Source of the DNA: Streptomyces lincolnensis
GTDB taxonomy: Bacteria; Actinomycetota; Actinomycetes; Streptomycetales; Streptomycetaceae
Reading direction: 5' to 3'
NCBI RefSeq assembly: GCF_021173675.1
Contig: NZ_JAIHON010000001.1
Location: 372,001 to 436,000, forward strand
Length of the DNA: 64,000 nucleotides
Shown here: piece by piece, positions 37,378-47,374 of the stretch
How the letters are laid out: the number at the start of each line of letters is the position of its first letter
Position numbering within the stretch: the first letter of the stretch is position 1
Position numbers and translations under genes: made by a program
Notes under the pieces: generated by a model
The model's database searches: none
Seen by the model: the letters and a program-made list of their open reading frames with translations, nothing else
Told to the model about the DNA's origin: nothing

Positions 37378-38454
37378 ATGTCCACACCCTTCCGTTCCAC
37401 ACCCCGTTCCGCACCCCGTTCCACCTCCTTCCGCTTCACCGAACCCCTGCCGCCCAAGTCGGCCACCGGTCGCGTCGCCGAGGTGTACGACCAGATCGCC
37501 CGCGACTTCGGCATCGCCGAGCCGGCCACCTTCGTCGTCCTGTCCTCGGCCCCCGAACTCCTCGCCGCGACCTGGGCGTTGATGCGCGAGTCGCTGATCG
37601 CGGGCCCCGGCGGCCGGACCGGCAAGGAGCTCGCGGCGCTCGGGGTGTCGCGTGCCAACCAGTGCCCGTTCTGCGTGGACGCGCACACCGTGCTGCTGCA
37701 CGCCACCGGCGACCACGCGCTCGCCGAGCGCATCGCCCGCGGGGAGCGCCCGGAGAACAAGGAGCACGCGCGTGTGCTCGACTGGGGAGGGCACACGCGC
37801 GTGCCGGGCGCCGACTTGGAGCCGTATCCGTTCCCGCGGGAGCACGCGCCCGGCTATCTGGGCACCGCGCTCGCCTTCCACTTCATCAACCGGATCGTGT
37901 CGGCCCTGCTCACCGAGCGGCTGCTGCCGGGCAACGCCCAGCGGTTCCGGACGGTACGCAGCCTTGCGGGCCGCACCCTCGCCCGCACGGTACGGCGTCC
38001 CGCCCGGCCCGGCGCGGCCCTCGCGCTGCTGGACCTTCCCGACGCCGGTGAGGCCCCCGCGTGGGCGGCCGGCACGGCCGTCGGCCCGGCGTACGCGGCG
38101 CTGCTCAGGGCGGCCATGGCGGGCGCCGGCCTGCTCGACGGCGACGAGCCGGACCTCGTGGAGGACACCCTTCAGGAGTGGGACGGCACCCATCCGCCGC
38201 TCACCCTCGACGGGTTCCCGGACCGCCGGGAGCGTCCCGGTGCCCGTCTCGCGCTCCTCGCGGCGCTCGCGCCGTACCGGATCACGGCCGAGGACGTGGC
38301 GGCCTGGCGGCGCCCGGAGCACACCGATCACTGTCTGGTGCACCTGGTGGCCTACGGCGCGTTCCTCGCCGTGGACCGTGTCGAGTCGGCCCTCCCCCGT
38401 CCCATCACCCGGACATACACGGACACATGGCGCACCGACAAGTGGGCACAGTGA
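37378..38454 (+). CDS. AhpD-like carboxymuconolactone-decarboxylase-fold protein
   Basis: 358 residues. The central part carries the alkylhydroperoxidase CxxC motif in SRANQCPFCVDAHTVLLHATGDH, with the downstream His of the AhpD relay, suggesting thiol-based peroxidase chemistry. The C-terminal 200 residues look like a second, degenerate copy of the helical fold without CxxC. The N-terminus has a short imperfect repeat rich in Arg, Ser, Thr and Pro (FRSTPRSAPRSTS). Reading direction is opposite to the two-component genes to the left. Confidence 0.8.
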   Translation: MSTPFRSTPRSAPRSTSFRFTEPLPPKSATGRVAEVYDQIARDFGIAEPATFVVLSSAPELLAATWALMRESLIAGPGGRTGKELAALGVSRANQCPFCVDAHTVLLHATGDHALAERIARGERPENKEHARVLDWGGHTRVPGADLEPYPFPREHAPGYLGTALAFHFINRIVSALLTERLLPGNAQRFRTVRSLAGRTLARTVRRPARPGAALALLDLPDAGEAPAWAAGTAVGPAYAALLRAAMAGAGLLDGDEPDLVEDTLQEWDGTHPPLTLDGFPDRRERPGARLALLAALAPYRITAEDVAAWRRPEHTDHCLVHLVAYGAFLAVDRVESALPRPITRTYTDTWRTDKWAQ

Positions 38455-38566
38455 CAGCCCGGGTACGGAGCGAGTTGACACTTTCGCACCACAGGGACTC
38501 GTGTGACACTGTCGTCCCGTCCGCAGTGCGGACCACCTCCGCACCGTCCCCCACGAAAAGTGCGCC

Positions 38567-39232
38567 GTGCGTCCTCTCTCCTTGCCGCTCGCCCTCACCG
38601 CACGTCTGTCGCCGGTCGTCGTGCTCGCCGTGTCGGGATGGGCGCTGACCTCCGGACCGGCCGACACCTCGGCCGCAGGGCCCAAGGACGAGCAGCCGAC
38701 CGGGCCCCGGTCCGCCTCCGCCCCGGCGACGGCGGCGGCCTCGAAGACGTACGCCACCGCTCCGGCACCCTGCTCCGCCATGGCGAAGAAGACGGTCGAG
38801 TCGCTGGTACCGGGGGCAAAGACAGCCGGCAAGGAACTCCGCTCGACGGACTCCAAGCTGCGCCGCACCTGCTCCTGGAACGCGCTCAAGGGGTACGACT
38901 ACCGCTGGCTCGACGTCTCCTACGAGATCATGGAGTCCGACGAATCGGCCCGGAAGTCCTACAAGGAGACCGTCACCGAGAAGAGCGGCGGCGGTGACGT
39001 GCCCGGTCTCGGGGACTCGGCGTACTCGGTGGTGAACCTCACCACCGAGGACAAGCAGGAGACCCGTGAGGGCGTGGTGGTGGCCCTGGTGTCCAACGCG
39101 CTGGTGACGATCACGTACAACGGCAGCGACTTCGAGTCGAAGAAGGCGCCCGGTACGGACGAGATCAACAAGGGCGCCATCAAGGCCGCCAAGGAGGCGG
39201 TGGCGGTACTGGAGGACGGCCCGAAGAGCTGA
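38567..39232 (+). CDS. Secreted DUF3558-like protein
   Basis: 221 residues. A GTG start at 38567 gives an N-terminal signal (basic MRPLSLPLALTAR, then a hydrophobic core to about 28); there is no clear lipobox Cys. A Thr/Ala/Pro-rich linker follows, then a domain with two cysteines (APCSAM and RRTCSWN) that matches the DUF3558 pattern of actinobacterial exported proteins. Function unknown. The last eight codons form one arm of the large inverted repeat at 39197-39255. Confidence 0.72.
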   Translation: MRPLSLPLALTARLSPVVVLAVSGWALTSGPADTSAAGPKDEQPTGPRSASAPATAAASKTYATAPAPCSAMAKKTVESLVPGAKTAGKELRSTDSKLRRTCSWNALKGYDYRWLDVSYEIMESDESARKSYKETVTEKSGGGDVPGLGDSAYSVVNLTTEDKQETREGVVVALVSNALVTITYNGSDFESKKAPGTDEINKGAIKAAKEAVAVLEDGPKS

Positions 39233-39255
39233 CCGTCCTCCAGTACCGCCACCGC
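39197..39255. terminator. 23-bp perfect inverted repeat overlapping the end of the secreted-protein gene
   Basis: Left arm 39197-39219 (inside the coding end), right arm 39233-39255, 13-nt loop containing the TGA. Perfect over 23 bp. Sits between convergent genes (stops at 39232 and 39264) and so serves both strands. Confidence 0.8.
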
Positions 39256-39263
39256 ACGGCCCG

Positions 39264-40820
<1,557 letters not shown>

Positions 40821-40874
40821 GAGCAGGCCAATCGATCAGAATGGGAGGGGACAGGCCGTGCGGGGGCCTCGGTA

Positions 40875-40904
40875 CCTCCCTTCCCGGGACGGCGGGAAGG
40901 GAGG
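40875..40904. terminator. Hairpin between LLM and transporter genes
   Basis: Perfect 12-bp stem CCTCCCTTCCCG/CGGGAAGGGAGG with a 6-nt loop. Located between the LLM stop (40934) and the NCS1 start (40820), both on the minus strand: terminator or attenuator within the catabolic set. Confidence 0.7.
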
Positions 40905-40933
40905 CGGCAAGGTGTGGGGGGTCGCGGGGACGG

Positions 40934-41953
40934 TCAGCCGTTGACGGCGGGGATGACCTTCGAGCCGTAGGCGTCGATGACGGCTTCCTGGGCGTCGTGC
41001 ATGTCGTACACGGCGAACTGGTCCACGCCCAGTTCGCGCAACGCGTTCAGCTTCTCGATGTGCTTCTCGACCGGCCCGATGAGGCAGAACCGGTCCACGA
41101 TCTCGTCGGGCACGAACTGGGTGTCGGGGTTGCCGCTGCGCCCGTGGTGGGAGTAGTCGTACCCCTCACGGGCCTTGATGTAGTCGGTGAGTTCGTCGGG
41201 TACGGCGGCGGAGTGCTCGCCGTACTTCGAGACCAGGTCGGCCACGTGGTTGCCGACCATGCCGCCGAACCAGCGGCACTGCTCGCGCGCGTGGGCGAGC
41301 GCCTCGGGCGAGTCGTCCTCGGTGACGTACGCGGGGGCCGCCACGCAGATCTTCACCTCCGACGGATCGCGCCCGGCGGCGACGGCGGCGTCCTTGACCG
41401 CCTTCACCATGTACTCGGTGAGGTACAGGTCGGCGAGCTGGAGGATGAACCCGTCGGCCTCCTCGCCGGTCATCTTCAGTGCCTTGGGGCCGTACGCGGC
41501 CATCCAGACGGGCAGTTCGGCGTCCTCCTTGATCCAGGGGAACCGCACGACCGTGCCGCCGAGGTCGGCCTCCTGCCCCGAGCCGAGCGCGCGGATGACC
41601 TTCATGGCCTCGCTGATGCGCGCCAGCGTGTTGGGCGTGCGGCCCGCGACGCGCATCGCGGAGTCGCCGCGGCCGATGCCGCAGACCGTGCGGTTGCCGA
41701 ACATGTCGTTGAGGGTGGCGAAGGTGGAGGCGGTGACCTCCCAGGTGCGGGTGCCCGGGTTGGTGACCATCGGGCCGACCTTCAGCTGCGAGGTGTTGGC
41801 CAGGATCTGGCTGTAGATGACGAACGGCTCCTGCCAGAGCACGGCGGAGTCGAAGGTCCAGCCGTAGGTGAAGCCGTTGCGTTCGGCCCGCTTCATCAGG
41901 CTGACGACCTTCGAGGCCGGCGGGTCGGTCTGGAGAACGAGTCCGAAGTCCAT
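40934..41953 (-). CDS. LLM-class (F420/flavin-dependent) oxidoreductase
   Basis: 339 residues of the luciferase-like monooxygenase barrel: MDFGLVLQTDPPASKVVSLM opening, GPMVTNPGTRTWEVTAS, GIGRGDSAMRVAGR, and DEIVDRFCLIGP near the C-terminus. Cofactor by family is F420 or FMN. It lies 11 nt downstream of dihydropyrimidinase, so it acts in the same pathway; reduction of the pyrimidine ring (the step otherwise done by dihydropyrimidine dehydrogenase, which is absent here) is a possible role. ATG 41953 has AGGAG 8 nt upstream. Confidence 0.85.
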   Translation of the reverse strand: MDFGLVLQTDPPASKVVSLMKRAERNGFTYGWTFDSAVLWQEPFVIYSQILANTSQLKVGPMVTNPGTRTWEVTASTFATLNDMFGNRTVCGIGRGDSAMRVAGRTPNTLARISEAMKVIRALGSGQEADLGGTVVRFPWIKEDAELPVWMAAYGPKALKMTGEEADGFILQLADLYLTEYMVKAVKDAAVAAGRDPSEVKICVAAPAYVTEDDSPEALAHAREQCRWFGGMVGNHVADLVSKYGEHSAAVPDELTDYIKAREGYDYSHHGRSGNPDTQFVPDEIVDRFCLIGPVEKHIEKLNALRELGVDQFAVYDMHDAQEAVIDAYGSKVIPAVNG

Positions 41954-41964
41954 GGGCGCCACTC

Positions 41965-43368
41965 CTAGGTGAGGTACTGACAGGTGGAGCGGGCCACGTA
42001 CGCGCCCTGACCGGCGTGCCCGGTGTACTCCCGCTCGGTGATGACGAGTTCGCCGCGTGAGAGAACGGTCTCCACGCGGCCGGTGACGCGCTTGCCCTCG
42101 TACGCCGAGTAGTCGACGTTCATGTGATGGGTCTCGACGGACAGGACCTGCTCGGCGTTCGGGTCGTAGATGACGATGTCCGCGTCGGCGCCCGGGGCGA
42201 TGGTGCCCTTCTTCGGGTACATGCCGAACATCCGGGCCGGGGTGGCGCAGGCGATCTCGATCCAGCGGCGGCGGGTGAGCTGTCCGTCGACGACCGCCTG
42301 GTGGAGCAGGTCCATGCGGTTCTCCACGCCCGGCAGACCGTTGGGAATCTTGGAGAAGTCGCCGCGGCCGAGATCCTTCTGGCCCACGAAGCAGAAGGGG
42401 CAGTGGTCGGTGGAGACGACCTGGAGGTCGTTGGTCCTGAGTCCCTGCCACAGCTTGGCCTGGTGCTCCCGGGGCCGCAGCGGGGTCGAGCAGACGTACT
42501 TGGCGCCCTCGAAGTCGGGCTCGGCCATGTTGTCCGTCGACAGGAACAGATACTGCGGGCAGGTCTCCCCGAAGACGTTGAGCCCCTCGTCGCGCGCCCG
42601 CGCCAGCTCGGCCACTGCCTCCATGGCCGAGACGTGCACGACGTACAGGGGGGCGCCCGCGACCTGCGCGAGCTTGATCGCCCGGTGGGTGGCCTCGGCC
42701 TCCAGGAGCGACTTGCGGACCTCGCCGTGGTAGCGCGGATCGGTCTCGCCGCGGGCCAGGGCCTGTTCGACCAGGACGTCGATGGCGATGCCGTTCTCCG
42801 CGTGCATCATGGCCAGCGCGCCGTTCTCGGCGGAGCGCTGCATGGCGCGCAGGATCTGGCCGTCGTCGCTGTAGAAGACACCGGGGTAGGCCATGAACTG
42901 CTTGAAGGAGGTGACTCCCTCCTCGACCAGCAGGTCCATCTCCTTGAGCGTGTCGTCGTTCACGTCGGCGACGATCATGTGGAAGGCGTAGTCGATCGCG
43001 CAGTTGCCCTCGGCCTTGGCGTGCCAGGCGTCCAGGCCCTCGCGCAGGCTGCGGCCGACGCTCTGCACCGCGAAGTCGACGATCGTCGTGGTGCCGCCCC
43101 AGGCCGCGGCCCGGGTGCCGGTCTCGAAGGTGTCGGAGGCGAAGGTGCCGCCGAAGGGCAGCTCCATGTGGGTGTGGCCGTCGACGCCGCCCGGGATCAC
43201 GTACTTCCCGGTGGCGTCGAGGACACGCTCCGCCGTCCAGGCCTCGGCGGCGGGGGTGCCGCTCGCGGCGAGGGCGGCGACCTTGCCGTCCTCGATCAGG
43301 ACGTCGGCGTGGATCTCGTCGGACGCGGTGATGACGAGACCGCCGCGGATGAGGGTGCGGCCGGTCAT
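41965..43368 (-). CDS. hydA: Dihydropyrimidinase / D-hydantoinase
   Basis: 467-residue amidohydrolase that opens the ring of dihydrouracil, dihydrothymine or hydantoins. Binuclear metal site: HTHMELPFGG, the carbamylated Lys in GVTSFKQFMAYPG, YVVHVSAMEA, and STDHCPFCF with the catalytic Asp. Length is standard. Upstream lies a ureidopropionase gene (125-nt gap), which would hydrolyse its product, and downstream the LLM gene (11-nt gap). All share the minus strand. Confidence 0.94.
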   Translation of the reverse strand: MTGRTLIRGGLVITASDEIHADVLIEDGKVAALAASGTPAAEAWTAERVLDATGKYVIPGGVDGHTHMELPFGGTFASDTFETGTRAAAWGGTTTIVDFAVQSVGRSLREGLDAWHAKAEGNCAIDYAFHMIVADVNDDTLKEMDLLVEEGVTSFKQFMAYPGVFYSDDGQILRAMQRSAENGALAMMHAENGIAIDVLVEQALARGETDPRYHGEVRKSLLEAEATHRAIKLAQVAGAPLYVVHVSAMEAVAELARARDEGLNVFGETCPQYLFLSTDNMAEPDFEGAKYVCSTPLRPREHQAKLWQGLRTNDLQVVSTDHCPFCFVGQKDLGRGDFSKIPNGLPGVENRMDLLHQAVVDGQLTRRRWIEIACATPARMFGMYPKKGTIAPGADADIVIYDPNAEQVLSVETHHMNVDYSAYEGKRVTGRVETVLSRGELVITEREYTGHAGQGAYVARSTCQYLT

Positions 43369-43407
43369 GGGTTCACGCTCCGTTCGGTATTCGTGAAAGT
43401 GCCGGTT

Positions 43408-43478
43408 GTCGGGGGCTGCTCGCGCCCACGCGGCGGTAGCCGCATGTCGGCGCTGCCCCGCGCCCCCGAGGGGCGCGA
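43408..43478. repeat. Streptomycete-type G+C-rich intergenic repeat with hairpin
   Basis: On the minus strand it begins GGGGCGCGGGGCAG and ends GCGCGAGCAGCCCCC, resembling the repeat at 54433. Contains the hairpin CGCGCCCC/GGGGCGCG (43459-43477). Fills most of the gap between the ureidopropionase and dihydropyrimidinase genes and may act as a terminator. Confidence 0.5.
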
Positions 43479-43492
43479 GGTCACCGTCGGTC

Positions 43493-44335
43493 TTACGGCG
43501 CCGTCAGCGGGCCGTACGCGTCCGGGCGGCGGTCGCGGTAGAACTGCCAGCGGTCGCGGACCTCGCGGAGCTTGGCCAGGTCCAGGTCGCGCACGACCAG
43601 TTCGGTCTCCTTGTCGCCGGCCACCTCGCCGACGAACTGGGCCTCCGGGTCCACGAAGTACGAGGTCCCGTAGAAGTCGTTGTCGCCGTACTCCTCGACC
43701 CCGACCCGGTTGATCGCGCCGACGAAGTACTCGTTGGCGACGGCCGCCGCCGGCTGTTCCAGCTGCCACAGGTAGCCGGACAGGCCGCGCGAGGTGGCCG
43801 AGGGGTTGAAGACGATCTCGGCGCCCTCGAGACCCAGCGCCCGCCAGCCCTCCGGGAAGTGGCGGTCGTAGCAGATGTAGACACCGATCTTCCCGACCTT
43901 GGTGTCGAAGACCGGCCAGCCGCTGTTGCCGGGGCGGAAGTAGAACTTCTCCCAGAAGCCCGGCACCTGGGGGATGTGGTGCTTGCGGTACTTGCCGAGG
44001 TAGGTGCCGTCGGCGTCGATCACGGCCGCCGTGTTGTAGAGGACGCCGGGCTGCTCCTCCTCGTACATCGGCAGGATCAGGACGAGGCCCAGCTCCTCGG
44101 CCAGCGCCTGGAAGCGCTGGACGATCGGGCCGTCGGGGATCCGCTCGGCGTACTCGTAGAACGCCTTGTCCTGGACCTGGCAGAAGTACGGTCCGTAGAA
44201 CAGCTCCTGGAAGCACAGGACTTGGGCGCCCTGCGCGGCCGCGTCGCGAGCGGCCTGCTCGTGCACCCGGATCATCGATTCCTTGTCGCCCGTCCAGGCG
44301 GTCTGGAAGAGGGCGGCACGGATCACTGTGCTCAT
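43493..44335 (-). CDS. Beta-ureidopropionase-like nitrilase-superfamily hydrolase (copy 1)
   Basis: 280 residues. Catalytic triad of the nitrilase fold: Glu in LCFQELFYGPYF, Lys in YLGKYRKHHIP, Cys in VGVYICYDRHFPEGW. It would hydrolyse N-carbamoyl-beta-alanine (or N-carbamoyl amino acids) formed by dihydropyrimidinase. Very close to copy 2 at 47371 along its whole length (same size, same EYGDNDFYGTSYFVDP block), a recent duplication. First gene of the right half of the set; 13-bp direct repeats (44397-44441) lie upstream. Confidence 0.92.
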   Translation of the reverse strand: MSTVIRAALFQTAWTGDKESMIRVHEQAARDAAAQGAQVLCFQELFYGPYFCQVQDKAFYEYAERIPDGPIVQRFQALAEELGLVLILPMYEEEQPGVLYNTAAVIDADGTYLGKYRKHHIPQVPGFWEKFYFRPGNSGWPVFDTKVGKIGVYICYDRHFPEGWRALGLEGAEIVFNPSATSRGLSGYLWQLEQPAAAVANEYFVGAINRVGVEEYGDNDFYGTSYFVDPEAQFVGEVAGDKETELVVRDLDLAKLREVRDRWQFYRDRRPDAYGPLTAP

Positions 44336-44396
44336 CGGGACCTCCGGTCGCTCGGTGTGCGAGGAGCCTAGGAAGTCCGAAAGCCTGCTTTGAGTT

Positions 44397-44441
44397 GCAC
44401 GGTGTCACGTCTGCGGGGGTCGGGCGTGGCACGGTGTCACG
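44397..44441. promoter_or_regulatory. Paired 13-bp direct repeats upstream of ureidopropionase copy 1
   Basis: GCACGGTGTCACG occurs at 44397-44409 and 44429-44441, 32 bp (about three turns) apart, 62 nt upstream of the start at 44335. Candidate binding sites for the PucR regulator encoded next to it. Confidence 0.6.
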
Positions 44442-44490
44442 CTGTCGAGAGCCCATGTTTCACCGCCGTTTTCCCAGGTCGTGGCAGGTT

Positions 44491-46059
44491 TCAGCGTTGT
44501 TGCGCGTCGTGCGCCAGGAGCGCGATGTGCACGGACGCGGCCTGCTCGAAGTCGTCGAGGTCGACCCCGAGCCGGGTCTGTATCGCCTCCAGGCGGCGGT
44601 AGAGCGCCGGTCGCGAGACGTGGTGGAGCTGGGCGGTACGGGACTTGTTGCGTCCGGTGGCCAGATAGGTCCGCAGGACGGCGAGCAGGTCCTCCCCCGC
44701 CCCGCACAGCAGCCCGTCCAGTTCGCGCTCCGCGAAGGACTGCACCTGCGGGTCGTCGCGCAGCAGCCGGATCAGCCCGCGCAGATGGACGTCCTTGAGG
44801 CGGACGACGGCGGGGAGCTCCAGCACGGCCGAGGAGTCCGCCACCGCGTCGGCGACGTGCTGGGCCTCGCGCAGGCCGGCGGGGACGTCCTCCCAGAGGA
44901 TCCGCGGGTCGGCCGAGGCCACGACGGTCCGCGCGGCCTCGGAGCGCACGCGCGCCGCGAAGTTCGCCGTGAGCACCGCGGCGTCCTGGTCCCTGGCCAG
45001 GCTCAACAGCACGGCGGTGGCGCCGTCGGCGAGTTCGGCCACGAGCCCGGGCAGGCCCAACAGCCGTAGGACCCGGTCGAGTTCGGCCGGATCCGCGTCC
45101 CGTACGACCAGCGGGACGAAGGTGCGCCGGTTGACCGGAAGTCCCGCCGCCCGCGCGCGCGGCAGCAGCTGCCGTGCCGGTACGACTCCGCTGACCAGGT
45201 CGGTCAGCAGGCTCTGCGCGGACTGTTCCTCCCAGGTGTGGGCGGAGGTGCCGCCGAGCATGCGGTGCAGCACGAGCGCCTCGGCGGCGCGGTCGGCGAG
45301 CAGCCGCCCGGTGGCGGTGTCGCCGCGGTAGCCGCACAGCAGGATCCGGCCCCACCGCTCCCCGCGCCCGCCGAGTTCGGCGCGGATCCAGCCGTCGCCC
45401 TCGCTGCCGCCGGCCTGGCGGGCGATGCGTTCCCAGTCGCGCAGTACGTCGTCGACGGCGGGCCGCTCCCCGGCCGTGGCCAGCACGCGGTGGGCGAGGT
45501 TGGTGACGACGACGGGGCAGGCGCTGTGGTGGGCGATCTCGTCGAGCAGATGCTGCAGCGGGGCGCCCGCGGTGATGAGTGCGGTCAGGGCGGTGCGGAC
45601 CGCCTCGGACATGCTCACGGCGGCGAACTTGCGCCGCACCAGCCGGGCCTGCACCTCCTCGGTCAGCTCGGCGAAGGGGAACGGCCGGTGCAGGACGACC
45701 ATGGGCAGCCCGCACCGCTCGGCCGCCCGGCGCATCACCTCCGGCGGGGCCGGGAAGGCGCGGCCGAGCCCGAGGACGACGGCCGCGGCCTCCGCGCGGT
45801 GCAGGGACTGGATGTACTCGGCCTGCTTGCCCGGGTCGCCGGCGAGGAGCACGCCGGTGGTGAGCACCATCTCGCCGCCGCTGAGCATCACTCCGACGTC
45901 CGGGGCCTCGGCGACGTGCACCCAGCGCACCGGACGGTCGAGCTGGCCGGCTCCGGCCACCACCTCGGGTTCCCCCGCGAGGACCCGCTCCAGGGCGAGG
46001 ACCTGACGGACCGACAGGACCGGTGCGACCGGCTCCCAGGTCTCCGGGATGGTGGCCAT
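44491..46059 (-). CDS. PucR-family regulator with purine-catabolism N-domain
   Basis: 522 residues. Residues 15-135 form the PucR N-domain (VRQVLALERVLAGEPEVVAG; MVLTTGVLLAGDP), a GGDEF-like linker is in the middle, and the C-terminus has the PucR HTH (LATGRNKSRTAQLHHVSRPA, LYRRLEAIQTRLGVDLDD). Such regulators typically respond to nucleobase degradation intermediates, which fits its place inside the pyrimidine locus. AAGGGAAA precedes ATG 46059. The aminotransferase gene ends 28 nt upstream, so both may share a transcript. Confidence 0.9.
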   Translation of the reverse strand: MATIPETWEPVAPVLSVRQVLALERVLAGEPEVVAGAGQLDRPVRWVHVAEAPDVGVMLSGGEMVLTTGVLLAGDPGKQAEYIQSLHRAEAAAVVLGLGRAFPAPPEVMRRAAERCGLPMVVLHRPFPFAELTEEVQARLVRRKFAAVSMSEAVRTALTALITAGAPLQHLLDEIAHHSACPVVVTNLAHRVLATAGERPAVDDVLRDWERIARQAGGSEGDGWIRAELGGRGERWGRILLCGYRGDTATGRLLADRAAEALVLHRMLGGTSAHTWEEQSAQSLLTDLVSGVVPARQLLPRARAAGLPVNRRTFVPLVVRDADPAELDRVLRLLGLPGLVAELADGATAVLLSLARDQDAAVLTANFAARVRSEAARTVVASADPRILWEDVPAGLREAQHVADAVADSSAVLELPAVVRLKDVHLRGLIRLLRDDPQVQSFAERELDGLLCGAGEDLLAVLRTYLATGRNKSRTAQLHHVSRPALYRRLEAIQTRLGVDLDDFEQAASVHIALLAHDAQQR

Positions 46060-46087
46060 GGCGGTGTTTCCCTTGCTCTGGTCGTTG

Positions 46088-47374
46088 CTAGTGGATGCTC
46101 CTCAGAGCGCTCTCCAGGATCGCGGCGCCCTCCTCGGCCTCCGCGACCGTGAGGGACAGGGGCGGGGCGAGGCGCAGGGCGCTGGTGTTGTGGCCGCCGC
46201 CCTTGCCGATGAGCAGCCCGCCCGCGCGGGCCGCTTCGAGTACGGCGCTCGCGGCATCCGGGTCGGCCTGGTCCGTGCCGGGTTTGACCAGCTCGATGCC
46301 GATCATGAGTCCCCGGCCGCGCACCTCCCGTACCCCCGGGGTCTGCGCGGCGACCGCCCGCAACCGCTCGATGAGCAGTCCGCCGACGCGCCGGGCGTTG
46401 CCCTGGAGGTCGTGTTCCAGCAGGTAGGTGAGGTTGGCGAGGCCGGCCGCCATGGTGATCTGGGTGCCGCCGAACGTCGAGATGCTGTTGGCGTCCAGGC
46501 AGTTCATGATCTCGCCGCGCGCCACGACCCCGCCGATGGACATGCCGTTGCCGATGCCCTTGGCGAAGGTGAGGATGTCCGGCGGGCCGTTGCGGTCGTG
46601 GGCCTGCCAGCCCCAGAAGTGCTCGCCGGTGCGGCCCCAGCCGGTCTGCACCTCGTCGGCGATCCACAGGATGCCGTGCTCGTCCAGCACCTCGCGGAAG
46701 GCCGCGTACAGGCCGTCCGGCGGTGAGGTGAACCCGCCGACGCCCTGGATCGGTTCGGCGATCAGGGCCGCGGGCGGGCGGGTGTGGCCGAGCAGGTCCT
46801 TCAGGTCCTCGACGCAGGCCGCGATGAAGTCGTCGTCACCGAGAGAGGCGTACGGGCCGCGGGTGCGCACGCCGCCGTGGACGTAGAGCGTCTGGAGCGG
46901 GGAGAGCGAGGTGGGCGACCAGCCGCGGTTGCCGGTGATGCCGACCGCGCTGAAGGAGCGGCCGTGGTAGCTGTTGCGCATCGCCAGGATCGTGTTGCTG
47001 CGGCGATAGGTCGTCGCCAGCAGCAGGGCCGTGTCGTTGGCCTCCGTGCCCGAGGTGGTGAAGAAGACCCGGGCGTCCGGGATGCCGCTCAACTGGGCGA
47101 TCCGCTCGGCGAGTTCGACCATCGGGCGGTTCAGGTACAGGGTCGAGGAGTGGATGATCCGCCCGGCCTGCTCGCTCACCGCCTTCGTCACCTCGGGCAG
47201 CGAGTGCGCGGTCATCGTGGTGAGGATGCCGCCGAAGAAGTCGAGGTACTTGGTGCCCTCGGCGTCCCAGACGTACCGGCCCTCGCCGTGCGTGATCTCC
47301 AGGGGGTCCTCGTAGTAGAGGGCGAGCCAGTCGGGCAGGACGGCCCGGTGGCGGCCCAGCAGGTCCTTGGTCAC
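46088..47374 (-). CDS. Class III aminotransferase (beta-alanine / 3-aminoisobutyrate type)
   Basis: 428-residue PLP enzyme. FFTTSGTEANDTALLLA, the aldehyde-contact DEVQTGWGRTG, and the PLP Lys in ILTFAKGIGNGMSIGG are intact. Sequence style is that of AGXT2-like transaminases. In this set it would convert beta-alanine or 3-aminoisobutyrate, the end products of reductive pyrimidine degradation, to the semialdehyde. Start GTG 47374 overlaps the stop of ureidopropionase copy 2 (GTGA, 4 nt). Confidence 0.9.
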   Translation of the reverse strand: MTKDLLGRHRAVLPDWLALYYEDPLEITHGEGRYVWDAEGTKYLDFFGGILTTMTAHSLPEVTKAVSEQAGRIIHSSTLYLNRPMVELAERIAQLSGIPDARVFFTTSGTEANDTALLLATTYRRSNTILAMRNSYHGRSFSAVGITGNRGWSPTSLSPLQTLYVHGGVRTRGPYASLGDDDFIAACVEDLKDLLGHTRPPAALIAEPIQGVGGFTSPPDGLYAAFREVLDEHGILWIADEVQTGWGRTGEHFWGWQAHDRNGPPDILTFAKGIGNGMSIGGVVARGEIMNCLDANSISTFGGTQITMAAGLANLTYLLEHDLQGNARRVGGLLIERLRAVAAQTPGVREVRGRGLMIGIELVKPGTDQADPDAASAVLEAARAGGLLIGKGGGHNTSALRLAPPLSLTVAEAEEGAAILESALRSIH

